From positions 24,059,206-24,123,205 of the forward strand of contig NC_053417.1 of the NCBI RefSeq assembly GCF_016859285.1: a stretch of DNA of 64,000 bases. The letters are read 5' to 3'. Shown here in pieces: positions 61,254 to 64,000 of this stretch (the first letter of the stretch is position 1; the number at the start of each line of letters is the position of its first letter). The DNA is from Xiphias gladius. Taxonomy: Eukaryota > Chordata > Actinopteri > Istiophoriformes > Xiphiidae. The notes under the pieces were generated by a model. The model saw only the letters and a program-made list of their open reading frames with translations, made no database searches and had not been told where the DNA came from. Made by a program: the position numbers and the translations under genes.

Positions 61254-64000
61254 ATGAATAGTAAGTGCACATTTAATCAGTCTTATATTTTATTTATTTA
61301 TTTATTTTTTGTATGTTTATTTCTTATGTTTTTCTGTGGCACCGCTGTACTGTGCAACACATTTGATATCCAAATCAAACAGTTGGGCCCAAGCCCCCCA
61401 GGGGCCGCGAAAGCCCCAGGTTCGTTCCTTCATCAACCGGTTGTGCTGTCAATGAATTAAAGCTTGGTATCAGCTAAGATTGGTAATTGTTTTTGTAGTT
61501 TTAACACGGTTATTATTTTAGTTTGTAGTGTGCTCGTGTGTATATATTTCTAAATACAGTTGTTTTTTTAAATTTTTTTTAAATCTTTTTTTTAGTATTA
61601 ATATTCCAGCACAAGAGTGTAAAATAAGAGAAGATTTACTTACTAATTTATATCGTTTCAGCAGCAGCAGGATATAGATGAGGGTAGGTATATAGCGTAT
61701 TTAAGGGAGAAAAAATATCTACATCAGTGTATTTACTGTACATGAGGTGTAATATTGCACGGCGTTTACATAGAATGATATTGTACGTTGTTTACATGAG
61801 GTGTAGTAGTGCAATGGTGACAAAAAAAAAACAAAAAACAACTTGTGTTACGACGTGATATTGCACATTGCACATGAGGAGTTGCCTGGTGGGTTGTCGG
61901 GAACAGTGCTGGTTGTACAGTCTGACAGCAGCAGGAAGAGAAGACCTGCGGTATCGCCCCTTTGAACACGGCGGGCGGAGCGGCCGGCCGCCGAAGCAGC
62001 TGCCCAGCGCTGTCAGAGTCTCATGCAGGGGGGTGGGAGGGGGTTGGTTCTCCCTTTTTAAGGCTGAAGGATTGGCCAACATCCTTCTCCCTCCCACCAC
62101 CTCTACTGTGTCCAGGGGGCATCGTGGGAAGGAGCCTTCCCTCTTGATCAGTTTATTCAGTCTCTTCCTGTCTGCTGTAGAGATACTGCGGGCCCAACAG
62201 CCAACTCCAAAAAAAATGGCTGACGCTTCCACAGAGTCCATAAAAGGTCTTAAGGAGTGCCCCCTAGACCCCTAAAGACCAGAGTCTCTTCAGCAGATGA
62301 AGTCTGCTCTGGCCTTTCTTGTATAATGTATTAGTATTGTCCATCCAGTCTAGTTTATTGTTTAAGTGCACACGCAGGTATTTGTATGATTTTTGCAATC
62401 GCAGCATCCCCCCCCTAATGTTCGCTGTTGTGGGTGCGCTGGCGTTTGGTCCTGCGGAAAATCTTTCACCAGCTCTTTGGTTTTTCCGGTGTTTATTTGG
62501 AGGCAGTTCCACTGACACCGGCCCGCAGAGTCCTGGGTTAGTCTCCCTCTAACTATCATCAGCCTCTCATCAGTCATGAAGCCAACAATAGCGGAGTCGT
62601 CGGGAGAACTGCTGTTTGTTGAGTTATGGGTAAAGTCCGCGCTCTGGAGGATAAATAGGAAAGGGGCCAGGACTGTCCCTTGCGGAGCCCCGTTGCTGCA
62701 GAGCACTGTGTCAGACAAACATGGCTCTAGACTCACGTACCGTGGTCTTAATTGTTATTGTTTATGAGGTAGTCCAGGATCTAGTTGGTGATACAGCCCC
62801 CACATGATCCAGCTTCTGCCTCACTAGTCAGGGGTTGTAGGGTGTTCAATGCACTGGAGAAGCCTTTTCCCAGGTGGGGGAGGGATCAGTGGAGAAGGGG
62901 GATGACAGCATCGTCCACACCAGTGATTCGGGATGGGGTTGGGGTGGGTCAGATGCGTGGTCAAATCTGTTAAAGAAAGTGTTGAGGTCATTTGCCCACT
63001 GTCGGTCGCCTACAGGCGGTCCACTGGATTCCCTGTACCCAGACATGGTTTTGAGGCCTCTCCAGACTCCGCTCAGGTTGTTCAGCTGCAGCTGAGCCTG
63101 CTTGTACGGCGGCAACTAACAATTATTTTCATCATCTATTCATCGACAACTACTGAAAATAGTATTTAAAAAAACAAAACAAAAAACCCATAACAATTAC
63201 AAACAACTACAAAATTTGGCATCCAGACCTCCCTGTTTTCCAATGGCGGAAAGTAATCCATACATTCACTAGAGTACTGTACTTAAGTAAAATTTTGAGG
63301 AAGTTGTACTTCAGCGGATTAATCAATAATGAAAATGATCATTAGTTGCAGCCCTATTACTCATTTGGACTGTAAAACATCAGAAAACAGTAAAAAAAAT
63401 GCCTACTATAATTTCCTGGAGCCGAAGGTGATGTCTTCAAACGTCTTTTTAATCCAACCAACAGTCGAAAACCTGAAAATATTCAGTTTGAACCAAAGAA
63501 TATGTGGCATTTTTGCATTTTTTTTTTTTCTTAACTGCTGATTAATTTTTTATCAGTCAGCTAACGGATTGTTACAGATCTGATAAGACTTGGGTACTTC
63601 TGCTCTAGTAGAAATTTAACTATGACACTTAATTGTTATGGGAGTGTTTATAGTGTGTTGTTATGATTTTTACTAAAATAAAAGATCTCAGTACTACTTC
63701 TACCACTGGTGTGTTCTCTGATTAAGTTATTGCATCACAGAGGATTTGGACATAAATAAGCGATTGACAGTTTTGTTTTGTTTTTTTGTTTTTTTTAATT
63801 CCAGCCCTTAATAATCAGATTACTGTGTCATAACACTTAATATTCCCTCCTCCGCCAACCGCTATGCAGTTATGCAAGTTTGCTGAAGAAAGAGCCCTGT
63901 GACATGTAGAACATGCTCTTTTTTTTTATCTGTCAGGTTCAGACATGGTGCCTTTAACAACAGACCCAACATATACGACCGCAACTGTGGCAGAGAGTAA
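61254..64000 (+). CDS. 5' end of a gene running off the right edge; possible small cell adhesion glycoprotein (smagp-like)
   Basis: The short exon 61233-61260 contains ATG AAT A and a gtaagt donor. The acceptor at 63935-63936 (tctgtcag) opens the next exon, 63937 to the window end. Joined, they read MNSSDMVPLTTDPTYTTATV and then AES, a Ser/Thr-rich, membrane-exterior-like N terminus with no signal peptide. Mammalian SMAGP is a roughly 97-residue single-pass glycoprotein with a similarly Thr-rich N terminus and lies next to BIN2 on human 12q13, which is the main argument. The transmembrane segment that would settle it is beyond the window. DAZAP2, another neighbour in mammals, begins MNS but then differs. 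Confidence 0.45.
61690..63115 (-). mobile_element. decayed non-LTR retrotransposon (jockey-superfamily LINE) with internal deletion
   Basis: On the minus strand, shifted frames show in order: a pre-RT segment (GVWRGLKTMSGY, NDLNTFFNRFD) at 62846-63115; an ILDYL block directly followed by SDTVLCSNGAPQGTVLAPFL and a degenerate DD block (SPDDSAIVGF) at 62500-62736; YKYLRVHLNNKLDW and LYKKGQSRLHLLKRL at 62264-62400; and a C-terminal part (ASAIFFGVGCW, TVEVVGGRRM, RSSLPAAVRLYNQ) at 61880-62241. Repeated 'attgcac' words near 61750-61870 look like its 3' UTR. The reverse-transcriptase fingers are missing and frames are broken, so it is dead. It lies in an intron of the right-edge gene. Confidence 0.8.
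63315..63570. repeat. copy of the ATCGATTAATC teleost repeat family
   Basis: Contains 'gcggattaatcaataatgaa', 'gttgcagccc', 'aaacatcagaaaacag' and 'ggtgatgtcttcaaacgtct', in the family order, next to the LINE relic. Confidence 0.65.

Noticed and set aside
61868-62275. 135-codon plus-strand frame
   Set aside because: It is antisense to the C-terminal part of the LINE relic.
1-64000. CRISPR arrays, phage, operons or other prokaryotic systems
   Set aside because: None seen; the regularly spaced repeats are microsatellites and the gene structures are vertebrate.

Overview
This window looks like chromosomal DNA from a ray-finned fish, probably a percomorph teleost. It has multi-exon genes with GT-AG introns, teleost-type dispersed repeats, and a citrate synthase whose reassembled 469-residue form agrees with what I remember of fish citrate synthases. 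No bacterial, plasmid or phage organisation is present. All exon models below were read by eye from splice signals, reading-frame continuity and family knowledge, with no alignment run.

Layout, left to right. (1) 1264-12780, minus: complete citrate synthase (cs), 11 coding exons, with a CCAAT-box cluster just upstream. (2) 14908-37899, minus: a complete 25-exon, 789-residue gene of the DPP6/DPP10 family (Kv4 potassium-channel auxiliary subunits). Its residues mix DPP6-like and DPP10-like features, and the serine nucleophile is replaced by alanine (Gly-Lys-Ala-Phe-Gly). It is most likely a third family member and is the most interesting object here. (3) 40720-48198, plus: complete racgap1 (centralspindlin RhoGAP), 16 coding exons, 631 residues, with a non-coding first exon and a cell-cycle-type promoter. 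(4) 50140-52845, minus: a 5-exon, 273-residue multi-pass membrane protein of the DUF1295/steroid-reductase-like superfamily. (5) 53926-57220, plus: complete bin2 (BAR-domain protein), 12 exons, 512 residues. (6) 61254-64000, plus: the first two coding pieces of a gene that runs off the right edge. It is Thr/Ser-rich at its N terminus and, by position next to bin2, is possibly smagp.

racgap1, bin2, smagp and cs all lie on human 12q13, so the block resembles that region with the DPP-family gene and the DUF1295 gene as extra members. The DPP-family gene and racgap1 are head to head, racgap1 and the DUF1295 gene tail to tail, and the DUF1295 gene and bin2 head to head about 1.1 kb apart. The genes do not form a pathway: TCA cycle, membrane excitability, cytokinesis, probable lipid metabolism and membrane curvature are all represented.

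Introns and spacers hold LINE relics (28.2-30.0 kb and 61.7-63.1 kb), a deleted Tc1-like transposon (40.1-40.6 kb), terminal-inverted-repeat elements (8.4-9.0 kb; 15.45-15.65 kb), a tRNA-derived SINE (44.8 kb), several copies of common teleost repeats, and many microsatellites. Several microsatellites sit directly behind splice donors.
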